NCBI GenBank assembly: GCA_029227815.1
Contig: CP118523.1
Location: forward strand, 434,001 to 498,000
Length of the DNA stretch: 64,000 nt
Direction: 5' to 3'
From: Clostridiaceae bacterium M8S5
GTDB taxonomy: Bacteria > Bacillota > Clostridia > Tissierellales > MCWD3
Shown here: piece by piece, positions 18,542-27,750 of the stretch
Numbering within the stretch: position 1 is the first letter of the stretch
Layout of the letters: each line of letters opens with the position of its first letter
Position numbers and translations under genes: made by a program
Notes under the pieces: model-generated
What the model saw: the letters and a program-made list of their open reading frames with translations, nothing else
The model's database searches: none
What the model was told of the DNA's origin: nothing

Positions 18542-19909
18542 ATGGATGAAAATAGAAAATATTTGCTTACAATGAGCATGAGAAAGCTTTTTACAAAGCT
18601 TGCTATACCGGGAATGATAGGTATGTTGGCAGTTGGACTATACAATATGGTAGATGCTATATTTGTTGGACAGCTAATAAACAGTGAAAGTGTTGGAGCT
18701 ATAACAATGGGCTACAATATAGTATTGGTAAATCAGGCTATACTTACTTTTTTTGCAACAGGAGCGGTATCAATATTATCTAGAGCAATAGGGGAGAAAG
18801 ACCAAAAAACTATAGATAAGTTATTTGGAAATGTATTTTGGAGTGTAGCAATTTTATCGCTATTGTTAACGGGGGTAGTTTATTTTAATGCTTCAGGATT
18901 ACTTAAATTTATAGGAGCAAAAAATGAGATATTGAATCTGAGTGAAAGATATATTAAAATCATATCTTTAGGCTTTATATTTGGGGGAGTAGGGCCTGCA
19001 CTTAACATGCTCATACGTGGTGAAGGTAGAATGAAAGCTGCAATGAAAATAGTATTTATAGGTATGATTATAAATATTATACTAGATCCTATATTCATAA
19101 GTGTATTTGATATGGGTATAGAAGGTGCAGCAGTAGCAACAGTATTAAGTCAGTTTATATATTTAATAGGAGATATAGTATATTTTAAATATGGAAAAAG
19201 TGTTATTAAACTTACAAGGAATAGTTTTAAAGTGTCATTTGATATACTACCTAAAATGGCTGGCGTTGGATTTTCAGCAATGCTAATGCAGATTATGTCA
19301 GCTGCACAATTAGCAATTTTACTAAGATTTATGTCCTCATATGGAGGAGACAATAGTGTTATTATTATAGGAGCTGCTCAAAGAATTATGATGTTCGCTT
19401 TCATACCAATGTGGGGAATAGGTCAAGGCTTACAACCTGTACTTGGTGCGAATTTTGGGGCTAAAAATAATACCAGGGTAAAGGACGCATTCAAAACATT
19501 TACCAAAATAGCTAGTGGGATATCAATAGCTTTTTGGTTAGCATTTATGATATTACCTAAATTTATATTAAGTTGGTTTATTACAGATGAAGGATTGATT
19601 GCTATGGGTGCTAGTAAGTTTAGAATGTACTTGTGTGTGTTCTTATTGTACGGATTTATGATAACATCCATTACACTATTCCAAGCTTTAGGAAAGGGAG
19701 GAAAGGCTGCGATTATAGTTGTGGGAAGACAGATATTGTTTTTTGTACCGATAGCCTTATTATTACCAAGATTTATAGGCGAGATAGGAGTGTGGCTATC
19801 ATTACCAGTAAGTGATTTACTTACAATCATATTAGCAGTTATATTTACTATAACTGAATTCACAGCATTTAATAAAAATATTAGATCTACAAAAGTGATA
19901 CATCAATAA
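18542..19909 (+). CDS. MATE-family exporter
   Basis: The 455-residue membrane protein of twelve helices has the MATE N-terminal region (LAIPGMIGMLAVGLYNMVDA, FVGQL) and the second-half repeat. It exports a small molecule by cation antiport. It is the last gene of the iron-linked unit, so it may export apo-chelator or a by-product; its substrate is unknown. AAGGGGGAT precedes the ATG. Confidence 0.84.
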   Translation: MDENRKYLLTMSMRKLFTKLAIPGMIGMLAVGLYNMVDAIFVGQLINSESVGAITMGYNIVLVNQAILTFFATGAVSILSRAIGEKDQKTIDKLFGNVFWSVAILSLLLTGVVYFNASGLLKFIGAKNEILNLSERYIKIISLGFIFGGVGPALNMLIRGEGRMKAAMKIVFIGMIINIILDPIFISVFDMGIEGAAVATVLSQFIYLIGDIVYFKYGKSVIKLTRNSFKVSFDILPKMAGVGFSAMLMQIMSAAQLAILLRFMSSYGGDNSVIIIGAAQRIMMFAFIPMWGIGQGLQPVLGANFGAKNNTRVKDAFKTFTKIASGISIAFWLAFMILPKFILSWFITDEGLIAMGASKFRMYLCVFLLYGFMITSITLFQALGKGGKAAIIVVGRQILFFVPIALLLPRFIGEIGVWLSLPVSDLLTIILAVIFTITEFTAFNKNIRSTKVIHQ

Positions 19910-19955
19910 GAGATATGATATAATACATACATAATGTAAATATTTGGAGGATGAT

Positions 19956-20582
19956 ATGTATTATAAAAAGTTAAAAAAATTAATAACTGTAGTATTTTTA
20001 GTAACTATAGTTGGATTAACAGGGTGTAATGATAAGCCAATAAATAAAGATATTAGTAAAGATGCTGAAAATAAGGATAGTGTTATTAGATTGATAGAAT
20101 TTGATGATGAACAAAAAGAAATCATACGAGGGTTAGGAAACAATCCTAATAATATTTTTTACTTTAAGTATTCAAATGTACCGAAGGAGCTTAATTGGTT
20201 AGAGATGAGTGTTACTCACTATGAAAAAGGAAAATTAGTAACAGACAAATTATTACGTACAAGTAATCAAATATCATCAGAAGGTAAGATATTATGTATG
20301 TTTAAAAGAGAAGATGGCAATCTTAGAATTACTCTTGACGGAGGAACTTTAGTTAGAGCAAATTCAATAAAAAATTGCATAATATATAATAAGCCAAATA
20401 CAAAAACAATCAATATCAAGCAAGATGAAGAATTTATATTAGGTGTTAGAATAGTAATAGAAGATGAAAAGCAAGGAAAAGTAAATGAAGCAAAACTTTT
20501 AGATGAAAAAAAATATAAAGAATTATCTAAAGTCGGTGCTGTTTATGTAGTAAGGGGAAAATTTATTAATAATAAGGAGTAA
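19956..20582 (+). CDS. Lipoprotein of unknown function
   Basis: The protein has about 208 residues. The signal peptide ends with lipobox VGLTGC (Cys about 24) and the mature part is hydrophilic with many Lys and Asp. GGAGG at 19946-19950 selects the in-frame ATG at 19956. A TATAAT at 19917-19922 may be its own -10. No family recognised. A terminator follows. Confidence 0.65.
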   Translation: MYYKKLKKLITVVFLVTIVGLTGCNDKPINKDISKDAENKDSVIRLIEFDDEQKEIIRGLGNNPNNIFYFKYSNVPKELNWLEMSVTHYEKGKLVTDKLLRTSNQISSEGKILCMFKREDGNLRITLDGGTLVRANSIKNCIIYNKPNTKTINIKQDEEFILGVRIVIEDEKQGKVNEAKLLDEKKYKELSKVGAVYVVRGKFINNKE

Positions 20583-20597
20583 TAAGGAACATTTGGT

Positions 20598-20634
20598 TAA
20601 AGGTTGAAAATAACAGATCTTCAGCCTTTTTTTT
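20598..20634 (+). terminator. Intrinsic terminator
   Basis: AAGGTTGAA (20600-20608) pairs with TTCAGCCTT (20620-20628, one G-U pair) and eight T follow. It ends the lipoprotein transcript. Confidence 0.75.
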
Positions 20635-20689
20635 ATTCAATCAATCACACTTAAGTTCCGCAAAGTATTATAAAATACCAAAAAGAGTA

Positions 20690-20718
20690 TTGACAAAAGT
20701 TAAATATAGGACTATAAT
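20690..20718 (+). promoter_or_regulatory. Consensus sigma-A promoter
   Basis: TTGACA (20690-20695), 17-bp spacer, TATAAT (20713-20718): both hexamers are perfect. It drives the alpha/beta hydrolase and the DUF4180 gene. Confidence 0.85.
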
Positions 20719-20764
20719 GCATTATGAGGAGTGTAATATAATACTAAATGGAAGGAGTAATAAT

Positions 20765-21604
20765 ATGGCTAAATCAATTTTTAAATCTAATGAAGGTAAA
20801 AAAGCGATTATAAAACACTACGAAACAACAATGGAGCTATGGCCTTTACCGTATGAAGAAGAATATATCAATACACGCTATGGAAAAACTTATGTAGTAA
20901 AAAGTGGAGATATTGCAAAACAGCCGTTGATTTTAATACATGGTAGTTGTAGTAACTCTTCAATGTGGATTGGAGATGTCTTAGAGTTAAGTGAACATTA
21001 TTATGTGATAGCGATAGATATAATAGGAGAAGCAGGAAAAAGCGATGAAAATAGATTAAATCTAAAAAGTGATGAGTATGCGTTGTGGATTAAGGATATA
21101 TTAGACAGTCTAAATATATCAAAAGCAATATTTATGGGTAACTCATTAGGGGGTTGGATGTCGCTCAAATTTGCAATAACTTATCCAAATAGAGTCTCTA
21201 AATTAGTACTACTAGCGACTTCTGGTATAGCACCTGCAAAGATATCTTTTTTGTTTAGATCTATAACTCTTTTGATGATGGGGGAAAGAGGTTTTAAAAA
21301 ATTAAATCAGATTGTATATGGAAGTGATGATGTTCCTATTGAAGCTATTGAAGCATCTAGCTTGATAGCAAATAACTTCAATCCAATGGTTGGAGCGTTG
21401 CCTGTTTTTACAGATGAAGAAATGAGTAAAATTAAAAATCCAGTGTTGTTTATTGGTGGAGAAAATGATGCATTATTACCTACTAAAAAAACATCTGAGC
21501 GTTTGTTGAAATTACTTCCTAAAGCAAAAACTAAAGTTATCAAGGATAGAGGGCATGTTATATTTGGCGTTACTAAAGACATAGTTAAATTTTTAAGAGA
21601 ATAG
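20765..21604 (+). CDS. Alpha/beta hydrolase
   Basis: The protein has about 279 residues with the oxyanion HG motif (LILIHGSCSN), nucleophile elbow GNSLGG (Ser near 131) and catalytic His in the final RGHVIF. Acid residue likely Asp in GGENDALL. Cytosolic esterase/hydrolase of unknown substrate. GGAAGGAG fixes the ATG at 20765; an upstream in-frame GTG-type start would lie inside the promoter. It is followed at 12 bp by the DUF4180 gene. Confidence 0.82.
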   Translation: MAKSIFKSNEGKKAIIKHYETTMELWPLPYEEEYINTRYGKTYVVKSGDIAKQPLILIHGSCSNSSMWIGDVLELSEHYYVIAIDIIGEAGKSDENRLNLKSDEYALWIKDILDSLNISKAIFMGNSLGGWMSLKFAITYPNRVSKLVLLATSGIAPAKISFLFRSITLLMMGERGFKKLNQIVYGSDDVPIEAIEASSLIANNFNPMVGALPVFTDEEMSKIKNPVLFIGGENDALLPTKKTSERLLKLLPKAKTKVIKDRGHVIFGVTKDIVKFLRE

Positions 21605-21615
21605 GAGGTTTGAGG

Positions 21616-21963
21616 ATGTTTTTTGATAAAAGAGGGCAATCCAAGATTGCGATTGTTCAGAATAATATAGATAATATACAAGCGGCAATAGATGTTATGG
21701 GAAATGCAGCTTACAATGGATGTGACAAGGTACTCATATACAAAGAGAACTTACCAGAAAAATTCTTTGATTTAAAAACTAGACTTGCAGGAGAGATGTT
21801 GCAAAAATTTGTTAACTATAAGATGAGAGTTGCAATCGTAGGCGATTTTTCTATTTACAAAAGCAAAAGTCTTAGAGATTTTATATACGAGTGCAATAAT
21901 GGAAACAATATATTCTTTAAGGATACTTTGGAGGATGGTTTAAATACGCTTCACAGTAAATAA
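21616..21963 (+). CDS. DUF4180-family protein
   Basis: The 115-residue protein fits the DUF4180 family (pattern KIAIVQ near the start, LKTRLAGEMLQKFVNY, VAIVGDFS, SLRDFIYECNNGNNIFF). The family's function is unknown. AGGAGGT at 21604-21610 serves the ATG at 21616. It is probably co-transcribed with the hydrolase. Confidence 0.75.
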   Translation: MFFDKRGQSKIAIVQNNIDNIQAAIDVMGNAAYNGCDKVLIYKENLPEKFFDLKTRLAGEMLQKFVNYKMRVAIVGDFSIYKSKSLRDFIYECNNGNNIFFKDTLEDGLNTLHSK

Positions 21964-22274
21964 TCTTGTGAAGGCTATCACAATCTTTTTTAAAGGTAAT
22001 TTGATAATAGAGCTATTAATGTACTGGCAAGACGAATTGAAATGCTTATATGGTAATCGTATAGAGGAGCATTCTATGCTATGTAAAGATAGCCACAAGG
22101 GTTATACGCATTTGCTATGGAATTGGAACATAAGAATTATAAGAGGGAGACATAAAAAGGATTTATACCATATTCAGCGCATCAACAGATTTCACTCTAA
22201 TTTAAAAAGATAATGAGTAGTTTAATGGAGTTGCAACAAAATATCTAAATAACTACATTAAATGGAATAAGTAG
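21962..22274 (+). mobile_element. IS1595-type transposase remnant
   Basis: The open stretch at 21968-22213 reads LCKDSHKGYTHL...RIIRGRHKKDLYHIQRINRFHSNLKR, the C-terminal region of IS1595-family transposases. The expected tail (MSSLMELQQN.. with YLNNY-like codons) continues to about 22274 in shifted frames. The N-terminus and catalytic DDN/DDE residues are missing, so it is a dead 3-prime fragment. No inverted repeat or target duplication was seen. Confidence 0.65.
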
Positions 22275-22535
22275 ATAAATACATTTAGCACAGATAAAGA
22301 AACTCTAAAAATTAAAACTTGATAATTCACAGTTATATACCTCGTAGTTTTACTATGGCAAATGGTTTCAGGTGAAATAACCGTTATTTGTATAAATTCA
22401 ATATTCTTTACATTATTACTGAAAATATGACCATAAATTATGTATAATAAGAATATAAAGTATTGAACAATCGTATTATTATGCGAGTGAATTATTTATT
22501 AAACTGCTCGATAAATTAGAATTTGGAGGTTAATC
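22275..22535. other. Intergenic AT-rich stretch with a possible gene relic
   Basis: No intact gene. A hydrophobic reading (LVVLLWQMVSGEITVIC) lies near 22341-22400 without a start or Shine-Dalgarno site and may be a relic. The last 25 bases hold the GGAGG of the next gene. Confidence 0.4.
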
Positions 22536-22883
22536 ATGAAAAAATGGTACAATGAGGAGTACGAATTTGAAATTGAGGTAACTGGGTTTCTTCGCAGTGA
22601 CCATACAGAGAGGTACTGCCGAAACGGTGAGGAAGTGGGAGATAGGTATACTTGCACCTATGGCTGTCCCGTAAATTCGGATGGACAAGGTATCTGTTCC
22701 AAAGTTATGATGGTTATGTTTCCAATCATGGAGTCGGTGAGAAGTGGTGGAGATTTAGAGAACATTGGTGGCAATAGTAAATATAGCAAGGATATTGTAT
22801 GCCCGGATGGCTGTGTCATTTTCAGGCTGAAGGCAAAAAAACTTGATAATGAGAATTTTTATAAGGGGAAGTTTTTTGATTAG
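22536..22883 (+). CDS. TIGR04076-family protein
   Basis: The 115-residue Cys-rich protein resembles TIGR04076 (Cys residues in YTCTYGCPVN, GICSKVMM and VCPDGCVIF; function unknown). TTGGAGG precedes the ATG. Its codons are visibly richer in G and C than those of the neighbours (for example CGC, GGC, TGC and ACC), and it sits beside an IS fragment, so recent transfer is plausible. Confidence 0.65.
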   Translation: MKKWYNEEYEFEIEVTGFLRSDHTERYCRNGEEVGDRYTCTYGCPVNSDGQGICSKVMMVMFPIMESVRSGGDLENIGGNSKYSKDIVCPDGCVIFRLKAKKLDNENFYKGKFFD

Positions 22884-22950
22884 TTTTGATTGTTATTGAG
22901 GTAAAACGATATATATATTTCTATGAGCAATCTTAATTAGGATTAAGAAG

Positions 22951-22980
22951 TAAAGTGGACAAATAATTTGTCCACTTTTA
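22951..22980. terminator. Bidirectional terminator
   Basis: A perfect 12-bp stem, AAGTGGACAAAT with ATTTGTCCACTT and almost no loop, ends in TTTTA. It sits between converging genes at 22883 and 23062. Confidence 0.75.
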
Positions 22981-23061
22981 TGTGTTCTATTATCAACACT
23001 GGTTTAAAACAGTGTTTAATTTTGAAAAACGGATATGCTTCTTAGTCAATTTGGGTTAGTA

Positions 23062-24402
23062 TTATTTTTTTACTAAACCAAAGGTATATCGTTTCATACA
23101 TACAATTCCCATAATAACTGTAGTAATCTCAGCAAATATTACCACCATCCAAATACCTTGATCTCCAAATATCATTGGGAATAATACTAGTCCTATGATT
23201 ATAGCTATAAGGCTTCGTGTCGTCGCCAGTAAACCAGATAATACTGGTGAGTTTACAGCGGTATAATAAGTTGTTAAAGTTATATTTATCCCACTCAATA
23301 CAAATGCAAATGCATAAAAATTTAATATATATGTGGCCATTTCAATAGTTCCTTGTTCTTTAACAAAAATACTAGCTATACCTTTACCAAAGATAAGTGA
23401 AACTAGGCATAGAACTATACCAGCAATAAAATTTGTATATATGGAGATATTTCTCAATTTTTTAACTCTTTTAAGTTTATTAGCACCTAGATTAAAACTT
23501 ATAGCAGATTGAACAGCTTCTGCAAATCCATAAAATATTGATGTTGAAATTGTTGTTATTTGAAGTGCTACTGCATATGCTGCAACACCATGTAACCCGA
23601 TTTTTTTAATTATTATTATGTTATATATGAATCCTGCAATTGATGCTGCAGCCATACTCAATAATTCTGATGATCCATTAAATAACATTGCCCATATTTC
23701 TTTTATTCTAAAAACGGGAAATGAAAATTTCCAGGATGATTTGAATTTGATAATATAAATCATAAGTGTCCAAGGAATCAGTTGTGAAACTCCAGTTGCA
23801 AGTGCAGCACCTTTCATCTTCCATCCTAAAATACCAACTAACAAATAATCCAAAAATATATTTATTACTGTTCCACTAAGTACAATTACTACTACTTTAA
23901 CAGGTTTTCCATCTAATTTTAAGAAATATGAAAAAGCAAAGGTTAATAAAAATGGTAGGAAAAAAAGAGCTAATGTTTTTATATAATCAACTACAAGTTC
24001 TAATACTTCTCCTTTAGCACCCAATAAAATCGAAAAATTTCTACTAAATGTAACGAATATAATTGTGGCTATAATTGATGAAATACTGAGTAGCATTATT
24101 GTAACATTGAAATAATTATTACTTTTTTCTTGTTCTTCTTTTCCTTTATGAATACCTGCGAGTGTAGTTCCTCCAATTGCAATCATTATGCCTATTCCTC
24201 CGAAAAACATCACGATCGGCATTATAAGAGTAATCGCCGATAGTCCTTCAGATCCAACATATCGTCCAATGAATACTGAATCCACAAAACCAGCTGTACA
24301 TTGTGCTAATGTTGCTAGTATAGATGGAATAGCATATTTCCAAAAAATCTTATATACTTTATCATTACCTAAGTCAATCTGTGTGTGTTTTGATAGTTTC
24401 AT
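23062..24402 (-). CDS. MATE-family efflux transporter
   Basis: The 446-residue protein has twelve helices and the MATE landmarks (FWKYAIPSILATLAQ, FVDSVFIGRYVG). It likely pumps out a drug or metabolite. It is divergent from a MerR regulator, the usual arrangement for effector-induced efflux. An AGGATGC-type site precedes the ATG at 24402. Confidence 0.84.
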   Translation of the reverse strand: MKLSKHTQIDLGNDKVYKIFWKYAIPSILATLAQCTAGFVDSVFIGRYVGSEGLSAITLIMPIVMFFGGIGIMIAIGGTTLAGIHKGKEEQEKSNNYFNVTIMLLSISSIIATIIFVTFSRNFSILLGAKGEVLELVVDYIKTLALFFLPFLLTFAFSYFLKLDGKPVKVVVIVLSGTVINIFLDYLLVGILGWKMKGAALATGVSQLIPWTLMIYIIKFKSSWKFSFPVFRIKEIWAMLFNGSSELLSMAAASIAGFIYNIIIIKKIGLHGVAAYAVALQITTISTSIFYGFAEAVQSAISFNLGANKLKRVKKLRNISIYTNFIAGIVLCLVSLIFGKGIASIFVKEQGTIEMATYILNFYAFAFVLSGINITLTTYYTAVNSPVLSGLLATTRSLIAIIIGLVLFPMIFGDQGIWMVVIFAEITTVIMGIVCMKRYTFGLVKK

Positions 24403-24510
24403 TTATTATTGCATCCTTTCTAATTATTCTAAGAAACTTACATATTAAATATCAGTATTTAAATATTTTACTCATTTACATCCATAATAAAACTAAGTAA
24501 TTCAATATGT

Positions 24511-24558
24511 TTGTATTAGTATTTATATTATTATATAATAAACCTTAAAGTAGGTTTA
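24511..24558 (+). promoter_or_regulatory. merR promoter with MerR-type dyad
   Basis: TTGTAT (24511-24516), 17-bp spacer, TATAAT (24534-24539). TAAACCT (24539-24545) and AGGTTTA (24552-24558) form a 20-bp dyad covering the transcription start. Binding there would repress the regulator's own promoter. Confidence 0.6.
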
Positions 24559-24579
24559 ATGTCAAGGAGGTTTTATAGA

Positions 24580-25377
24580 GTGCGTAAATATTTAATTATT
24601 GGAGAATTAGCAGAAATGCTCAATGCTTCCACTTCAAGTATTCGCTACTATGAAAAAGAAGGACTAATATCACCCTGTAATATTGATGATAACGGTTATA
24701 GACTTTATGGTTACGATGAATTATATAAATTAGAAAATATTTTATTGTTTAGAAAATTAGGTATTCCACTAAAACAGATAAAAAATATTATTGATGACTA
24801 TTCTATTGATGATTACACGAAAATTTTAAATTCTTCACTTATATCAATAGATGAAAAGATTCAAGAGCTTAAAAACAAAAGAAAGCATATAATTAATAAT
24901 TTAAATTACGTGGAAAATTCTAAAAACATGAAATGCTTTTATCACGTTACTCATATGCCAGAAAGAATACTATATTGTCTTCATACGGGGAAAATACTTG
25001 AATATACAATTAAAGAAACCTATGAACTCATGAAGTCACAAAGTATAAATTTTAATGATACATATCAAGATAGCTATATTGTCCATTTAAATGAAGATAC
25101 CTTAAGTATTTGTTTGCTTAAAACTAATGATACAGAAGGATTTAAACGATTCGATAAAATAATTCTTAAGGAAGGGCTTTATTTAAGTCATGATATTTTT
25201 ATAGAGGATATAACAGAAATGGATATTGAAAAATCTAGATTCTATGATTATATAGAAGAAAATGCTCTTTATCCTATAGGTAATTTGATTGTGATTGAAA
25301 AGATAAAATATTCGGGTTTCTACTCAAACGGAATGTATTATACCCTACAGGTGCAAGTGAAGAGCTTAAAGAAGTAA
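24580..25377 (+). CDS. MerR-family regulator with effector-binding domain
   Basis: The protein has about 265 residues. The N-terminal winged helix (IGELAEMLNASTSSIRYYEK, then LYGYDELYKLENI) and the dimerisation helix fit MerR/BltR-type regulators, and the C-terminal ~150 residues resemble a GyrI-like effector domain. GTG at 24580 follows AAGGAGG by nine bases; the earlier in-frame start would precede this site. It probably controls the divergent MATE pump. Confidence 0.83.
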   Translation: MRKYLIIGELAEMLNASTSSIRYYEKEGLISPCNIDDNGYRLYGYDELYKLENILLFRKLGIPLKQIKNIIDDYSIDDYTKILNSSLISIDEKIQELKNKRKHIINNLNYVENSKNMKCFYHVTHMPERILYCLHTGKILEYTIKETYELMKSQSINFNDTYQDSYIVHLNEDTLSICLLKTNDTEGFKRFDKIILKEGLYLSHDIFIEDITEMDIEKSRFYDYIEENALYPIGNLIVIEKIKYSGFYSNGMYYTLQVQVKSLKK

Positions 25378-25408
25378 AATAAAACTATACCATGATTGAT
25401 ATTTTCTT

Positions 25409-26722
25409 TTAAGTTGCTATATCTTTTTGTTTTTTTCTTTTAATACAAAATAATACTATCTCTAGGCAAAATACATTGTCAGTAAATGTTACATCAAAGA
25501 TACCATTTGATTTGCTCACTGCTTTGCGTATACTGTCTATTCCAAAGCCATGAAATTTAGACTTTTTAGTTGAGAGGATTGTGTCATTATCTTTGTTTAA
25601 AGAGTTTACATATGGATTTTCAATATGAATGAATAAGCTTTCATTTTGGTAATGCATTTGACATTTTATTATCTTATCTTTAACGAAAACTCTCTGGCAT
25701 GCTTCTATAGCATTATCTAAAGCGTTTCCAAGTATAATACTCATATTGGTAGCATCAACTTTTATATTATCTGGAATTTTCAAATCAACATCAAATACTA
25801 TGCCATATGATTTAGCTATTTTATATTTATATTTTATAATAGAATCAATAATTAAATTATTACAATAGGAATGAATAGTGCTAATGTCATAATCTTCTAC
25901 GTGAGAAAGAATAAGCTTTTTACATTCATCAATATTTCCATTTTCCAGCTCAGATAACAAACCAACTAATATGTTTTTTATATCATGCCTAAATCTAAGA
26001 GTTTCTTTACGAGTGGATTTTGCTAATAGGTATTGATGATTGTAATAATTTATTTCCTGTTTCAAGAGTATAGAATCATTCTGTTTTATTTTAAGTTGTA
26101 TAATGTAGTTAAATAATATGAATGCGATAAAATTAATAAAAATAAGTAATAAGGCGATTATTGTATGAAACCAAGGTGATTTACCCATATAATAATAAAG
26201 ATAAAATTGATAGAATCCATAATAGCTAGTAATTGGAACGATTAATATAAACGCCCAATGATATGCAGATAAATTACATTCACTAAACGATTTGCAAAAT
26301 TTTTTAGCTATATACACTAAAACAAACATAATACATTTTGAAAGAAATAAGCTAATTATATAAACAGGAGTTGTATAGTTTGGGAATACAATAATACACA
26401 AAAATGATTGAACCATTGCATCGCTTAACAACATTATTGCGCAGATAAATAATACAGTTCCTATTTTCCATAGATAATTTTTATTGTAAAAGAAGCTAAT
26501 AATGAGTAGAATGACGATGTTTAGACTCATGTTTACTGTGGAATTCAGTGAAGACAAATGTAGAGTAAAATGCAAAGCTGTATACATAACATAGACTAAC
26601 ACAATATGAGAAGTTTTTTTAAAGCTACTACCTAAACAATTATAGAAAAAATAGTGAATTATAATACAGAGTAATGGTAAAGTTCCTAAATAAAATAATT
26701 CTTCTTTTATAAAATCACTCAA
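25409..26722 (-). CDS. AgrC-like sensor histidine kinase (GHKL)
   Basis: The 437-residue protein has six to seven helices (residues 5-215), then a GHKL kinase domain with phospho-acceptor His in FRHDIKNILVG, N-box ILGNALDNAIEAC and G-box HGFGIDSIRKAV. It overlaps the LytTR regulator gene upstream by eight bases. AgrC-type kinases sense small peptides; a small membrane peptide gene lies divergent at 27620. No AgrB or AgrD gene was found. Confidence 0.85.
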   Translation of the reverse strand: MSDFIKEELFYLGTLPLLCIIIHYFFYNCLGSSFKKTSHIVLVYVMYTALHFTLHLSSLNSTVNMSLNIVILLIISFFYNKNYLWKIGTVLFICAIMLLSDAMVQSFLCIIVFPNYTTPVYIISLFLSKCIMFVLVYIAKKFCKSFSECNLSAYHWAFILIVPITSYYGFYQFYLYYYMGKSPWFHTIIALLLIFINFIAFILFNYIIQLKIKQNDSILLKQEINYYNHQYLLAKSTRKETLRFRHDIKNILVGLLSELENGNIDECKKLILSHVEDYDISTIHSYCNNLIIDSIIKYKYKIAKSYGIVFDVDLKIPDNIKVDATNMSIILGNALDNAIEACQRVFVKDKIIKCQMHYQNESLFIHIENPYVNSLNKDNDTILSTKKSKFHGFGIDSIRKAVSKSNGIFDVTFTDNVFCLEIVLFCIKRKKQKDIAT

Positions 26723-27452
26723 AATAATTCCTCCTATATTTTAGATAAGTTTCTTTAACTAATTGTCTTTTATTATTGCTAATCGGAATTTCAGTACCAT
26801 CAATAAGTATTAACATATCACTATAGATTACCTTTATATACTTTAAATTCACAAGATATGATTGGTGCGTTCTAACAAAAGTACCAGCTGAAAGTTTTAA
26901 CTCTTCATTGTTTAACTTTCCATAGTACCTTATTACTTTGACTGAGGTAAATAAATAGATTACCCGGATTCTACTTTCTAGATAAATGATATCATCAAAT
27001 GGAACTAGAAGCTCTCTACCTTTTTGGGTTACGGGTAAAACTAGACGCTTTCCACTACTTTTATAGCGAATAGTCTTATCTACTGCTTTTCTCAATTTAT
27101 TATAAAATACATTAGCATCAATAGGTTTTTGTATGAAACCATATGGCTGTACATCAAATAATTCTAATAAATAATTGTCATGATTAGATAAGTATATTAA
27201 TAATACGAAATCATTATCATCATTAGAGCGTAATTTTTTAGCCGCATCAATCCCATTCATACCTTCCATTTCTATATCCATTATGACAATGTCAAAAGGG
27301 CATTTTTCATAAATAGCATCACAAAAGGTTTCTCCTGAATAGTATATATACGTCATTATTTTTTCATTATAATACTGCTGAATATTTTTTATTCTTTTCT
27401 CAATATTTTCAACATCTATAATATTATCATCACAAATAGCAATATGTACCAT
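26715..27452 (-). CDS. LytTR-family response regulator
   Basis: The 245-residue protein has a receiver domain (acidic CDDN near 7-10, phospho-acceptor Asp in IVIMDIEMEG, Lys in FIQKPID) and a LytTR DNA-binding domain (FVRTHQSYLVNLKYI). It is the partner of the adjacent AgrC-like kinase. Its targets are unknown; the divergent peptide gene is a candidate. Confidence 0.87.
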   Translation of the reverse strand: MVHIAICDDNIIDVENIEKRIKNIQQYYNEKIMTYIYYSGETFCDAIYEKCPFDIVIMDIEMEGMNGIDAAKKLRSNDDNDFVLLIYLSNHDNYLLELFDVQPYGFIQKPIDANVFYNKLRKAVDKTIRYKSSGKRLVLPVTQKGRELLVPFDDIIYLESRIRVIYLFTSVKVIRYYGKLNNEELKLSAGTFVRTHQSYLVNLKYIKVIYSDMLILIDGTEIPISNNKRQLVKETYLKYRRNYFE

Positions 27453-27619
27453 AATATTTTACCTCTTCTAAGCATTATATTTTCATTATAGCATTGGTCA
27501 GATGATTTCAAAAGCATTAAAAGCGACAAGTAATTAACCGTTTTTGACATTGTATAATTTGCATATGGAAAACCATGTTAAAGTAAAGATAAATACATTG
27601 ATTTGAGGTGATGATTAAG

Positions 27620-27715
27620 ATGAGGAAAAAAGAAGTATTTATGAAAATTATCAATTATATACCATTAGCTATAGTTATTTTAGGGATACTTTTTATAAAG
27701 ATTCGTAGGGTGTAG
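27620..27715 (+). CDS. Small single-helix membrane peptide
   Basis: A 31-residue reading begins at ATG 27620 behind GAGGTGAT (27605-27612). It has a basic start (RKK), one hydrophobic segment IPLAIVILGILFI and a basic end (KIRRV). It is divergent from the LytTR/AgrC pair. It lacks the Cys of AgrD and any acidic tail. It could be a signal, a regulator or a membrane toxin; short length makes chance possible. Confidence 0.4.
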   Translation: MRKKEVFMKIINYIPLAIVILGILFIKIRRV

Positions 27716-27750
27716 GTAGAGATTAAAATTGTGCTAAAGGAGATTTAAAG

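Noticed and set aside
23062-24402. Part of the peptide biosynthetic cluster
   Set aside because: It is 8 kb away, on the other strand, with its own divergent MerR regulator.
27620-27715. AgrD-type autoinducer precursor
   Set aside because: No Cys or Ser in a cyclic thiolactone position, no acidic tail and no AgrB gene nearby.
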